Both the position numbers and the translations under genes were made by a program. A stretch of DNA of 64,000 nucleotides from assembly GCA_028752905.1 (NCBI GenBank), contig JAQNBH010000180.1, positions 1-64,000 of the forward strand, read 5' to 3'. Origin of the DNA: Cladorhizidae sp. MBARI D1340-BT2 (taxonomy: Eukaryota; Porifera; Demospongiae; Poecilosclerida; Cladorhizidae). Each line of letters opens with the position of its first letter. Within the stretch, counting starts at the first letter, position 1. This document shows positions 1 to 13,168 of the stretch, in pieces. A model generated the notes under the pieces. It made no database searches, was not told the DNA's origin, and saw only the letters and a list, made by a program, of their open reading frames with translations.

Positions 1-3000
1 TTCTCTGGTGCTTCACCCAAACAAGTATTGCTAACAGCTGGTTGTAAGTAACCTTCACTGGTGCTTCACCCAAACAAGTATTGCTAACAGCTGGTTGTAA
101 GTAACCTTCTCTGGTGCTTCACCCAAACAAGTATTGCTAACAAGTAGCTGGTTGTAAGTAACCTTCTCTGGTGCTTCACCCAAACAAGTATTGCTAACAG
201 CTGGTTGTAAGTAACCTTCTCTGGTGCTTCACCCAAACAAGTATTGCTAACAGCTGGTTGTAAGTAACCTTCTCTGGTGCTTCACCCAAACAAGTATTGC
301 TAACAAGTAGCTGGTTGTAAGTAACCTTCTCTGGTGCTTCACCCAAACAAGTATTGCTAACAAGTAGCTGGTTGTAAGTAATCTTCTCTGGTGCTTCACC
401 CAAACAAGTATTGCTAACAAGTAGCTGGTTGTAAGTAATCTTCTCTGGTTCTTCACCCAAACAAGTATTGCTAACAGCTGGTTGTAAGTAACCTTCTCTG
501 GTGCTTCACCCAAACAAGTATTGCTAACAGCTGGTTGTAGTAACCTTCTCTGGTGCTTCACCCAAACAAGTATTGCTAACAGCTGGTTGTAAGTAACCTT
601 CTCTGGTGCTTCACCCAAACAAGTATTGCTAACAAGTAGCTGGTTGTAAGTAACCTTCTCTGGTGCTTCACCCAAACAAGTATTGCTAACAGCTGGTTGT
701 AAGTAACCTTCTCTGGTGCTTCACCCAAACAAGTATTGCTAACAAGTAGCTGGTTGTAAGTAACCTTCTCTGGTGCTTCACCCAAACAAGTATTGCTAAC
801 AAGTAGCTGGTTGTAAGTAACCTTCTCTGGTGCTTCACCCAAACAAGTATTGCTAGTATTGCTAACAAGTAGCTGGTTGTAAGTAACCTTCTCTGGTGCT
901 TCACCCAAACAAGTATTGCAAAGAGCTGGTTGTAAGTAACCTTCTCTGGTGCTTCACCCAAACAAGTATTGCTAACAGCTGGTTGTAAGTAACCTTCTCT
1001 GGTGCTTCACCCAAACAAGTATTGCTAACAAGTAGCTGGTTGTAAGTAACCTTCTCTGGTGCTTCACCCAAACAAGTATTGCTAACAGCTGGTTGTAAGT
1101 AACCTTCTCTGGTGCTTCACCCAAACAAGTATTGCTAACAGATGGTTGTAAGTAACCTTCACTGGTGCTTCACCCAAACAAGTATTGCTAACAGCTGGTT
1201 GTAAGTAACCTTCTCTGGTGCTTCACCCAAACAAGTATTGCTAACAGCTGGTTGTAAGTAACCTTCTCTGGTGCTTCACCCAAACAAGTATTGCTAACAG
1301 CTGGTTGTAAGTAACCTTCTCTGGTGCTTCACCCAAACAAGTATTGCTAACAGCTGGTTGTAAGTAACCTTCTCTGGTGCTTCACCCAAACAAGTATTGC
1401 TAACAGCTGGTTGTAAGTAACCTTCTCTGGTGCTTCACCCAAACAAGTATTGCTAACAAGTAGCTGGTTGTAAGTAACCTTCTCTGGTGCTTCACCCAAA
1501 CAAGTATTGCTAACAGCTGGTTGTAAGTAACCTTCTCTGGTGCTTCACCCAAACAAGTATTGCTAACAGCTGGTTGTAAGTAACCTTCACTGGTGCTTCA
1601 CCCAAACAAGTATTGCTAACAGCTGGTTGTAAGTAACCTTCTCTGGTGCTTCACCCAAACAAGTATTGCTAACAGCTGGTTGTAAGTAACCTTCTCTGGT
1701 GCTTCACCCAAACAAGTATTGCTAACAAGTAGCTGGTTGTAAGTAACCTTCTCTGGTGCTTCACCCAAACAAGTATTGCTAACAGCTGGTTGTAAGTAAC
1801 CTTCTCTGGTGCTTCACCCAAACAAGTATTGCTAACAGCTGGTTGTAAGTAACCTTCTCTGGTGCTTCACCCAAACAAGTATTGCTAACAAGTACTGGTT
1901 GTAAGTAACCTTCTCTGGTGCTTCACCCAAACAAGTATTGCTAACAAGTAGCTGGTTGTAAGTAACCTTCTCTGGTGCTTCACCCAAACAAGTATTGCTA
2001 ACAGCTGGTTGTAAGTAACCTTCTCTGGTGCTTCACCCAAACAAGTATTGCTAACAGCTGGTTGTAAGTAACCTTCTCTGGTGCTTCACCCAAACAAGTA
2101 TTGCTAACAAGTAGCTGGTTGTAAGTAACCTTCTCTGGTGCTTCACCCAAACAAGTATTGCTAACAGCTGGTTGTAAGTAACCTTCTCTGGTGCTTCACC
2201 CAAACAAGTATTGCTAACAGCTGGTTGTAAGTAACCTTCTCTGGTGCTTCACCCAAACAAGTATTGCTAACAAGTAGCTGGTTGTAAGTAATCTTCTCTG
2301 GTGCTTCACCCAAACAAGTATTGCTAACAGCTGGTTGTAAGTAACCTTCTCTGGTGCTTCACCCAAACAAGTATTGCTAACAGCTGGTTGTAAGTAACCT
2401 TCTCTGGTGCTTCACCCAAACAAGTATTGCTAACAGCTGGTTGTAAGTAACCTTCTCTGGTGCTTCACCCAAACAAGTATTGCTAACAGCTGGTTGTAAG
2501 TAACCTTCTCTGGTGCTTCACCCAAACAAGTATTGCTAACAGCTGGTTGTAAGTAACCTTCTCTGGTGCTTCACCCAAACAAGTATTGCTAACAGCTGGT
2601 TGTAAGTAACCTTCTCTGGTGCTTCACCCAAACAAGTATTGCTAATAGCTGGACGTAAGTAACCTTCTCTGGTGCTTCACCCAAACAAGTATTGCTAACA
2701 AGTAGCTGGTTGTAAGTAACCTTCTCTGGTGCTTCACCCAAACAAGTATTGCTAACAGCTGGTTGTAAGTAACCTTCTCTGGTGCTTCACCCAAACAAGT
2801 ATTGCTAACAGCTGGTTGTAAGTAACCTTCTCTGGTGCTTCACCCAAACAAGTATTGCTAACAAGTAGCTGGTTGTAAGTAACCTTCTCTGGTGCTTCAC
2901 CCAAACAAGTATTGCTAACAGCTGGTTGTAAGTAACCTTCTCTGGTGCTTCACCCAAACAAGTATTGCTAACAAGTAGCTGGTTGTAAGTAACCTTCTCT

Positions 3001-5500
3001 GGTGCTTCACCCAAACAAGTATTGCTAACAAGTAGCTGGTTGTAAGTAACCTTCTCTGGTGCTTCACCCAAACAAGTATTGCTAACAAGTAGCTGGTTGT
3101 AAGTAACCTTCTCTGGTGCTTCACCCAAACAAGTATTGCTAACAGCTGGTTGTAAGTAACCTTCTCTGGTACTTCACCCAAACAAGTATTGCTAACAGCT
3201 GGTTGTAAGTAACCTTCTCTGGTGCTTCACCCAAACAAGTATTGCTAACAGCTGGTTGTAAGTAACCTTCTCTGGTGCTTCACCCAAACAAGTATTGCTA
3301 ACAAGTAGCTGGTTGTAAGTAACCTTCTCTGGTGCTTCACCCAAACAAGTATTGCTAACAGCTGGTTGTAAGTAACCTTCTCTGGTGCTTCACCCAAACA
3401 AGTATTGCTAACAGCTGGTTGTAAGTAACCTTCTCTGGTGCTTCACCCAAACAAGTATTGCTAACAAGTAGCTGGTTGTAAGTAACCTTCTCTGGTGCTT
3501 CACCCAAACAAGTATTGCTAACAAGTAGCTGGTTGTAAGTAATCTTCTCTGGTGCTTCACCCAAACAAGTATTGCTAACAAGTAGCTGGTTGTAAGTAAT
3601 CCTTCTCTGGTTCTTCACCCAAACAAGTATTGCTAACAGCTGGTTGTAAGTAACCTTCTCTGGTGCTTCACCCAAACAAGTATTGCTAACAGCTGGTTGT
3701 AAGTAACCTTCTCTGGTGCTTCACCCAAACAAGTATTGCTAACAAGTAGCTGGTTGTAAGTAACCTTCTCTGGTGCTTCACCCAAACAAGTATTGCTAAC
3801 AAGTAGCTGGTTGTAAGTAACCTTCTCTGGTGCTTCACCCAAACAAGTATTGCTAACAGCTGGTTGTAAGTAACCTTCTCTGGTGCTTCACCCAAACAAG
3901 TATTGCTAACAAGTAGCTGGTTGTAAGTAACCTTCTCTGGTGCTTCACCCAAACAAGTATTGCTAACAGCTGGTTGTAAGTAACCTTCTCTGGTGCTTCA
4001 CCCAAACAAGTATTGCTAACAAGTAGCTGGTTGTAAGTAACCTTCTCTGGTGCTTCACCCAAACAAGTATTGCTAACAGCTGGTTGTAAGTAACCTTCTC
4101 TGGTGCTTCACCCAAACAAGTATTGCTAACAGCTGGTTGTAAGTAACCTTCTCTGGTGCTTCACCCAAACAAGTATTGCTAACAGCTGGTTGTAAGTAAC
4201 CTTCTCTGGTGCTTCACCCAAACAAGTATTGCTAACAAGTAGCTGGTTGTAAGTAACCTTCTCTGGTGCTTCACCCAAACAAGTATTGCTAACAGCTGGT
4301 TGTAAGTAACCTTCTCTGGTGCTTCACCCAAACAAGTATTGCTAACAGCTGGTTGTAAGTAACCTTCACTGGTGCTTCACCCAAACAAGTATTGCTAACA
4401 GCTGGTTGTAAGTAACCTTCTCTGGTGCTTCACCCAAACAAGTATTGCTAACAAGTAGCTGGTTGTAAGTAACCTTCTATGGTGCTTCACCCAAACAAGT
4501 ATTGCTAACAGCTGGTTGTAAGTAACCTTCTCTGGTGCTTCACCCAAACAAGTATTGCTAACAGCTGGTTGTAAGTAACCTTCTCTGGTGCTTCACCCAA
4601 ACAAGTATTGCTAACAAGTAGCTGGTTGTAAGTAACCTTCTCTGGTGCTTCACCCAAACAAGTATTGCTAACAAGTAGCTGGTTGTAAGTAATCTTCTCT
4701 GGTGCTTCACCCAAACAAGTATTGCTAACAAGTAGCTGGTTGTAAGTAATCTTCTCTGGTTCTTCACCCAAACAAGTATTGCTAACAGCTGGTTGTAAGT
4801 AACCTTCTCTGGTGCTTCACCCAAACAAGTATTGCTAACAGCTGGTTGTAGTAACCTTCTCTGGTGCTTCACCCAAACAAGTATTGCTAACAGCTGGTTG
4901 TAAGTAACCTTCTCTGGTGCTTCACCCAAACAAGTATTGCTAACAAGTAGCTGGTTGTAAGTAACCTTCTCTGGTGCTTCACCCAAACAAGTATTGCTAA
5001 CAGCTGGTTGTAAGTAACCTTCTCTGGTGCTTCACCCAAACAAGTATTGCTAACAAGTAGCTGGTTGTAAGTAACCTTCTCTGGTGCTTCACCCAAACAA
5101 GTATTGCTAACAAGTAGCTGGTTGTAAGTAACCTTCTCTGGTGCTTCACCCAAACAAGTATTGCTAGTATTGCTAACAAGTAGCTGGTTGTAAGTAACCT
5201 TCTCTGGTGCTTCACCCAAACAAGTATTGCTAACAGCTGGTTGTAAGTAACCTTCTCTGGTGCTTCACCCAAACAAGTATTGCTAACAGCTGGTTGTAAG
5301 TAACCTTCTCTGGTGCTTCACCCAAACAAGTATTGCTAACAAGTAGCTGGTTGTAAGTAACCTTCTCTGGTGCTTCACCCAAACAAGTATTGCTAACAGC
5401 TGGTTGTAAGTAACCTTCTCTGGTGCTTCACCCAAACAAGTATTGCTAACAAGTAGCTGGTTGTAAGTAACCTTCACTGGTGCTTCACCCAAACAAGTAT
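1..5500. repeat. 4,311-bp higher-order duplication inside Sat57
   Basis: The order of 53- and 57-bp monomers and their private variants from base 1 recurs from base 4312. Shared tags are the TTCACTGG variant near 55 and 4366, the TGTAGTAACC one-base deletion near 537 and 4848, the GCTAGTATTGCTAAC duplication near 853 and 5164, and AATCTTCTCTGGTTCTTC near 440 and 4751. All are exactly 4,311 bp apart. The match persists past 1,100/5,400, after which 4-bp length differences appear. A few differences (for example GCAAAGAGC near 919) lie in only one copy. Confidence 0.85.
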
Positions 5501-8500
5501 TGCTAACAGCTGGTTGTAAGTAACCTTCTCTGGTGCTTCACCCAAACAAGTATTGCTAACAGCTGGTTGTAAGTAACCTTCTCTGGTGCTTCACCCAAAC
5601 AAGTATTGCTAACAAGTAGCTGGTTGTAAGTAACCTTCTCTGGTGCTTCACCCAAACAAGTATTGCTAACAGCTGGTTGTAAGTAACCTTCTCTGGTGCT
5701 TCACCCAAACAAGTATTGCTAACAGCTGGTTGTAAGTAACCTTCTCTGGTGCTTCACCCAAACAAGTATTGCTAACAAGTAGCTGGTTGTAAGTAACCTT
5801 CTCTGGTGCTTCACCCAAACAAGTATTGCTAACAAGTAGCTGGTTGTAAGTAACCTTCTCTGGTGCTTCACCCAAACAAGTATTGCTAACAGCTGGTTGT
5901 AAGTAACCTTCTCTGGTGCTTCACCCAAACAAGTATTGCTAACAGCTGGTTGTAAGTAACCTTCTCTGGTGCTTCACCCAAACAAGTTTTGCTAACAAGT
6001 AGCTGGTTGTAAGTAACCTTCTCTGGTGCTTCACCCAAACAAGTATTGCTAACAGCTGGTTGTAAGTAACCTTCTCTGGTGCTTCACCCAAACAAGTATT
6101 GCTAACAGCTGGTTGTAAGTAACCTTCTCTGGTGCTTCACCCAAACAAGTATTGCTAACAAGTAGCTGGTTGTAAGTAATCTTCTCTGGTGCTTCACCCA
6201 AACAAGTATTGCTAACAGCTGGTTGTAAGTAACCTTCTCTGGTGCTTCACCCAAACAAGTATTGCTAACAGCTGGTTGTAAGTAACCTTCTCTGGTGCTT
6301 CACCCAAACAAGTATTGCTAACAGCTGGTTGTAAGTAACCTTCTCTGGTGCTTCACCCAAACAAGTATTGCTAATAGCTGGACGTAAGTAACCTTCTCTG
6401 GTGCTTCACCCAAACAAGTATTGCTAACAAGTAGCTGGTTGTAAGTAATCTTCTCTGGTGCTTCACCCAAACAAGTATTGCTAACAAGTAGCTGGTTGTA
6501 AGTAACCTTCTCTGGTGCTTCACCCAAACAAGTATTGCTAACAAGTAGCTGGTTGTAAGTAACCTTCTCTGGTGCTTCACCCAAAGAAGTATTGCTAACA
6601 AGTAGCTGGTTGTAAGTAACCTTCTCTGGTGCTTCACCCAAACAAGTATTGCTAACAGCTGGTTGTAAGTAACCTTCTCTGGTGCTTCACCCAAACAAGT
6701 ATTGCTAACAAGTAGCTGGTTGTAAGTAACCTTCTCTGGTGCTTCACCCAAACAAGTATTGCTAACAAGTAGCTGGTTGTAAGTAACCTTCTCTGGTGCT
6801 TCACCCAAACAAGTATTGCTAACAGCTGGTTGTAAGTAACCTTCTCAGGTGCTTCACCCAAACAAGTATTGCTAACAGCTGGTTGTAAGTAACCTTCTCT
6901 GGTGCTTCACCCAAACAAGTATTGCTAACAGCTGGTTGTAAGTAACCTTCTCTGGTGCTTCACCCAAACAAGTATTGCTAACAAGTAGCTGGTTGTAAGT
7001 AACCTTCTCTGGTGCTTCACCCAAACAAGTATTGCTAACAGCTGGTTGTAAGTAACCTTCTCTGGTGCTTCACCCAAACAAGTATTGCTAACAGCTGGTT
7101 GTAAGTAACCTTCTCTGGTGCTTCACCCAAACAAGTATTGCTAACAGCTGGTTGTAAGTAACCTTCTCTGGTGCTTCACCCAAACAAGTATTGCTATCAG
7201 CTGGTTGTAAGTAACCTTCTCTGGTGCTTCACCCAAACAAGTATTGCTAACAAGTAGCTGGTTGTAAGTAACCTTCTCTGGTGCTTCACCCAAACAAGTA
7301 TTGCTAACAGCTGGTTGTAAGTAACCTTCTCTGGTGCTTCACCCAAACAAGTATTGCTAACAAGTAGCTGGTTGTAAGTAACCTTCTCTGGTGCTTCACC
7401 CAAACAAGTATTGCTAACAAGTAGCTGGTTGTAAGTAACCTTCTCTGGTGCTTCACCCAAACAAGTATTGCTAACAAGTAGCTGGTTGTAAGTAACCTTC
7501 TCTGGTGCTTCACCCAAACAAGTATTGCTAACAGCTGGTTGTAAGTAACCTTCTCTGGTGCTTCACCCAAACAAGTATTGCTAACAGCTGGTTGTAAGTA
7601 ACCTTCTCTGGTGCTTCACCCAAACAAGTATTGCTAACAGCTGGTTGTAAGTAACCTTCTCTGGTGCTTCACCCAAACATGTATTGCTAACAAGTAGCTG
7701 GTTGTAAGTAACCTTCTCTGGTGCTTCACCCAAACAAGTATTGCTAACAGCTGGTTGTAAGTAACCTTCTCTGGTGCTTCACCCAAACAAGTATTGCTAA
7801 CAGCTGGTTGTAAGTAACCTTCTCTGGTGCTTCACCCAAACAAGTATTGCTAACAGCTGGTTGTAAGTAACCTTCTCTGGTGCTTCACCCAAACAAGTAT
7901 TGCTAACAAGTAGCTGGTTGTAGTAATCTTCTCTGGTGCTTCACCCAAACAAGTATTGCTAACAAGTAGCTGGTTGTAAGTAATCTTCTCTGGTTCTTCA
8001 CCCAAACAAGTATTGCTAACAGCTGGTTGTAAGTAACCTTCTCTGGTGCTTCACCCAAACAAGTATTGCTAACAGCTGGTTGTAAGTAACCTTCTCTGGT
8101 GCTTCACCCAAACAAGTATTGCTAACAGCTGGTTGTAAGTAACCTTCTCTGGTGCTTCACCCAAACAAGTATTGCTAACAAGTAGATGGTTGTAAGTAAC
8201 CTTCTCTGGTGCTTCACCCAAACAAGTATTGCTAACAGCTGGTTGTAAGTAACCTTCTCTGGTGCTTCACCCAAACAAGTATTGCTAACAAGTAGCTGGT
8301 TGTAAGTAACCTTCTCTGGTGCTTCACCCAAACAAGTATTGCTAACAGCTGGTTGTAAGTAACCTTCTCTGGTGCTTCACCCAAACAAGTATTGCTAACA
8401 AGTAGCTGGTTGTAAGTAACCTTCTCTGGTGCTTCACCCAAACAAGTATTGCTAACAGCTGGTTGTAAGTAACCTTCTCTGGTGCTTCACCCAAACAATT

Positions 8501-9861
8501 ATTGCTAACAGCTGGTTGTAAGTAACCTTCTCTGGTGCTTCACCCAAACAAGTATTGCTAACAGCTGGTTGTAAGTAACCTTCTCTGGTGCTTCACCCAA
8601 ACAAGTATTGCTAACAAGTAGCTGGTTGTAAGTAACCTTCTCTGGTGCTTCACCCAAACAAGTATTGCTAACAGCTGGTTGTAAGTAACCTTCTCTGGTG
8701 CTTCACCCAAACAAGTATTGCTAACAGCTGGTTGTAAGTAACCTTCACTGGTGCTTCACCCAAACAAGTATTGCTAACAGCTGGTTGTAAGTAACCTTCT
8801 CTGGTGCTTCACCCAAACAAGTATTGCTAACAGCTGGTTGTAAGTAACCTTCTCTGGTGCTTCACCCAAACAAGTATTGCTAACAAGTAGCTGGTTGTAA
8901 GTAACCTTCTCTGGTGCTTCACCCAAACAAGTATTGCTAACAGCTGGTTGTAAGTAACCTTCTCTGGTGCTTCACCCAAACAAGTATTGCTAACAGCTGG
9001 TTGTAAGTAACCTTCTCTGGTGCTTCACCCAAACAAGTATTGCTAACAAGTAGCTGGTTGTAAGTAACCTTCTCTGGTGCTTCACCCAAACAAGTATTGC
9101 TAACAAGTAGCTGGTTGTAAGTAACCTTCTCTGGTGCTTCACCCAAACAAGTATTGCTAACAGCTGGTTGTAAGTAACCTTCTCTGGTGCTTCACCCAAA
9201 CAAGTATTGCTAACAGCTGGTTGTAAGTAACCTTCTCTGGTGCTTCACCCAAACAAGTATTGCTAACAAGTAGCTGGTTGTAAGTAACCTTCTCTGGTGC
9301 TTCACCCAAACAAGTATTGCTAACAGCTGGTTGTAAGTAACCTTCTCTGGTGCTTCACCCAAACAAGTATTGCTAACAGCTGGTTGTAAGTAACCTTCTC
9401 TGGTGCTTCACCCAAACAAGTATTGCTAACAAGTAGCTGGTTGTAAGTAATCTTCTCTGGTGCTTCACCCAAACAAGTATTGCTAACAGCTGGTTGTAAG
9501 TAACCTTCTCTGGTGCTTCACCCAAACAAGTATTGCTAACAAGTAGCTGGTTGTAAGTAACCTTCTCTGGTGCTTCACCCAAACAAGTATTGCTAACAGC
9601 TGGTTGTAAGTAACCTTCTCTGGTGCTTCACCCAAACAAGTATTGCTAACAGCTGGTTGTAAGTAACCTTCTCTGGTGCTTCACCCAAACAAGTATTGCT
9701 AACAGCTGGTTGTAAGTAACCTTCTCTGGTGCTTCACCCAAACAAGTATTGCTAACAAGTAGCTGGTTGTAAGTAACCTTCTCTGGTGCTTCACCCAAAC
9801 AAGTATTGCTAACAGCTGGTTGTAAGTAACCTTCTCTGGTGCTTCACCCAAACAAGTATTG

Positions 9862-12833
9862 CTAACAGCTGGTTGTAAGTAACCTTCTCTGGTGCTTCAC
9901 CCAAACAAGTATTGCTAACAGCTGGTTGTAAGTAACCTTCTCTGGTGCTTCACCCAAACAAGTATTGCTAACAAGTAGCTGGTTGTAAGTAATCTTCTCT
10001 GGTGCTTCACCCAAACAAGTATTGCTAACAAGTAGCTGGTTGTAAGTAACCTTCTCTGGTGCTTCACCCAAACAAGTATTGCTAACAAGTAGCTGGTTGT
10101 AAGTAACCTTCTCTGGTGCTTCACCCAAACAAGTATTACTAACAAGTAGCTGGTTGTAAGTAATCTTCTCTGGTGCTTCACCCAAACAAGTATTGCTAAC
10201 AAGTAGCTGGTTGTAAGTAACCTTCTCTGGTGCTTCACCCAAACAAGTATTGCTAACAAGTAGCTGGTTGTAAGTAACCTTCTCTGGTGCTTCACCCAAA
10301 CAAGTATTGCTAACAAGTAGCTGGTTGTAAGTAACCTTCTCTGGTGCTTCACCCAAACAAGTATTGCTAACAAATAGCTGGTTGTAAGTAACCTTCTCTG
10401 GTGCTTCACCCAAACAAGTATTGCTAACAAGTAGCTGGTTGTAAGTAACCTTCTCTGGTGCTTCACCCAAACAAGTATTGCTAACAGCTGGTTGTAAGTA
10501 ACCTTCTCTGGTGCTTCACCCAAACAAGTATTGCTAACGGCTGGTTGTAAGTAACCTTCTCTGGTGCTTCACCCAAACAAGTATTGCTAACAGCTGGTTG
10601 TAAGTAACCTTCTCTGGTGCTTCACCCAAACAAGTATTTCTAACAGCTGGTTGTAAGTAACCTTCTCTCGTGCTTCACCCAAACAAGTATTGCTAACAGC
10701 TGGTTGTAAGTAACCTTCTCTGGTGCTTCACCCAAACAAGTATTGCTAACAGCTGGTTGTAAGTAACCTTCTCTGGTGCTTCACCCAAACAAGTATTGCT
10801 AACAAGTAGCTGGTTGTAAGTAACCTTCTCTGGTGCTTCACCCAAACAAGTATTGCTAACAAGTAGCTGGTTGTAAGTAACTTTCTCTGGTGCTTCACCC
10901 AAACAAGTATTGCTAACAGCTGGTTGTAAGTAACCTTCTCTGGTGCTTCACCCAAACAAGTATTGCTAACAAGTAGCTGGTTGTAAGTAATCTTCTCTGG
11001 TGCTTCACCCAAACAAGTATTGCTAACAAGTAGCTGGTTGTAAGTAACCTTCTCTGGTGCTTCACCAAAACAAGTATTGCTAACAGCTGGTTGTAAGTAA
11101 CCTTCTCTGGTCCTTCACCCAAACAAGTATTGCTAACAGCTGGTTGTAAGTAACCTTATCTGGTGCTTCACCCAAACAAGTATTGCTAACAGCTGGTTGT
11201 AAGTAACCTTCTCTGGTGCTTCACCCAAACAAGTATTACTAACAAGTAGCTGGTTGTAAGTAATCTTCTCTGGTGCTTCACCCAAACAAGTATTGCTAAC
11301 AAGTAGCTGGTTGTAAGTAACCTTCTCTGGTGCTTCACCCAAACAAGTATTGCTAACAGCTGGTTGTAAGTAACCTTCTCTGGTGCTTCACCCAAACAAG
11401 TATTGCTAACAAGTAGCTGGTTGTAAGTAACCTTCTCTGGTGCTTCACCCAAACAAGTATTGCTAACAAGTAGCTGGTTGTAAGTAACCTTCTCTGGTGC
11501 TTCACCCAAACAAGTATTGCTAACAAGTAACTGGTTGTAAGTAACCTTCTCTGGTGCTTCACCCAAACAAGTATTGCTAACAGCTGGTTGTAAGTAACCT
11601 TCTCTGGTGCTTCACCCAAACAAGTATTGCTAACAGCTGGTTGTAAGTAACCTTCTCTGGTGCTTCACCCAAACAAGTATTGCTAACAAGTAGCTGGTTG
11701 TAAGTAACCTTCTCTGGTGCTTCACCCAAACAAGTATTGCTAACAAGTAGCTGGTTGTAAGTAACCTTCTCTGGTGCTTCACCCAAACAAGTATTGCTAA
11801 CAGCTGGTTGTAAGTAACCTTCTCTGGTGCTTCACCCAAACAAGTATTGCTAACAGCTGGTTGTAAGTAACCTTCTCTGGTGCTTCACCCAAACAAGTAT
11901 TGCTAACAGCTGGTTGTAAGTAACCTTCTCTGGTGCTTCACCCAAACAAGTATTGCTAACAGCTGGTTGTAAGTAACCTTCTCTGGTGCTTCACCCAAAC
12001 AAGTTTTGCTAACAAGTAGCTGGTTGTAAGTAACCTTCTCTGGTGCTTCACCCAAACAAGTATTGCTAACAGCTGGTTGTAAGTAACCTTCTCTGGTGCT
12101 TCACCCAAACAAGTATTGCTAACAGCTGGTTGTAAGTAACCTTCTCTGGTGCTTCACCCAAACAAGTATTGCTAACAGCTGGTTGTAAGTAACCTTCTCT
12201 GGTGCTTCACCCAAACAAGTATTGCTAACAGCTGGTTGTAAGTAACCTTCTCTGGTGCTTCACCCAAACAAGTATTGCTAACAAGTAGCTGGTTGTAAGT
12301 AATCTTCTCTGGTGCTTCACCCAAACAAGTATTGCTAACAAGTGGCTGGTTGTAAGTAACCTTCTCTGGTGCTTCACCCAAACAAGTATTGCTAACAAGT
12401 AGCTGGTTGTAAGTAACCTTCTCTGGTGCTTCACCCAAACAAGTATTGCTAACAAGTAGCTGGTTGTAAGTAACCTTCTCTGGTGCTTCACCCAAACAAG
12501 TATTGCTAACAAGTAGCTGGTTGTAAGTAACCTTCTCTGGTGCTTCACCCAAACAAGTATTGCTAACAAGTAGCTGGTTGTAAGTAACCTTCTCTGGTGC
12601 TTCACCCAAACAAGTATTGCTAACAAGTAGCTGGTTGTAAGTAACCTTCTCTGGTGCTTCACCCAAACAAGTATTGCTAACAAGTAGCTGGTTGTAAGTA
12701 ACCTTCTCTGGTGCTTCACCCAAACAAGTATTGCTAACAAGTAGCTGGTTGTAAGTAACCTTCTCTGGTGCTTCACCCAAACAAGTATTGATAACAGCTG
12801 GTTGTAAGTAACCTTCTCTGGTGCTTCACCCAA
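9862..12833. repeat. 2,310-bp repeated block of consecutive 57-bp units in Sat57
   Basis: Two stretches of about ten consecutive 57-bp monomers, roughly 9,915-10,470 and 12,225-12,780, lie exactly 2,310 bp apart. Most of the array mixes 53- and 57-bp units, so two equal homogeneous runs at a fixed distance suggest a second higher-order duplication or local conversion. The runs differ at a few positions, for example GTATTACT near 10,135 and AGTGGCTGG near 12,342. Confidence 0.6.
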
Positions 12834-12939
12834 ACAAGTATTGCTAACAGCTGGTTGTAAGTAACCTTCTCTGGTGCTTCACCCAAACAAGTATTGCTAA
12901 CAGCTGGTTGTAAAATATATGAACAGATATACTATCTAT

Positions 12940-13168
12940 GTAGAGAACAAACATTTACTGGACCCTTTACCTATCAGTGTAGAGAACAAATATTTACTGG
13001 ACCCTTTACCTATCAGTGTAGAGAACAAATATTTACTGGGTCCTTTACCTATCAGTATAGAGAACAAACATTTACAGGACCCTTTACCTATCAATATATA
13101 GAGTACAAACATTTACTTGACCCTTTACCTATCAGTGTAGAGAACAAACATTACAGGACCCTTTACAT
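12940..13168. repeat. 39-bp satellite, module G copy 1 (short)
   Basis: About six monomers of the 39-bp repeat built from GTAGAGAACAAACATTTAC, then (A/T)GGACCCTTTACCTATCA. This is the shortest of three G arrays (others at 44,975 and 62,554). It starts about 30 bp after the Sat57 array and ends at ACCCTTTACATAATACATCT, the same exit sequence into module H seen at 46,782. Because 39 is divisible by three, open frames run through it on both strands; they are not genes. Confidence 0.93.

Larger units (their letters stand above)
1..12912. repeat. 53/57-bp satellite array (Sat57)
   Basis: An uninterrupted head-to-tail array that continues past the left edge of the window. The monomer reads roughly accttctctggtgcttcacc, then caaacaagtattgctaac, then a variable joint, then ctggttgtaagta. 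Two length classes alternate: 53 bp (joint AG) and 57 bp (joint AAGTAG). Dividing the length gives about 235 monomers. Divergence is very low, with scattered point changes such as TTCACTGG for TTCTCTGG and AATCTTC for AACCTTC. Open frames of 60-202 residues occur on the minus strand because runs of 57-bp units keep frame (19 codons); they are not genes. The array stops at GGTTGTAA, and module G begins about 30 bp later. No transposon or unique sequence interrupts it. Confidence 0.97.

Noticed and set aside
1..12833. Dozens of minus-strand open frames of 60-202 codons with LGEAPEKVTYNQLL repeats, as a repetitive protein gene
   Set aside because: They follow runs of 57-bp units (19 codons) and break wherever 53-bp units occur; they overlap each other in several frames and have no non-repetitive ends.
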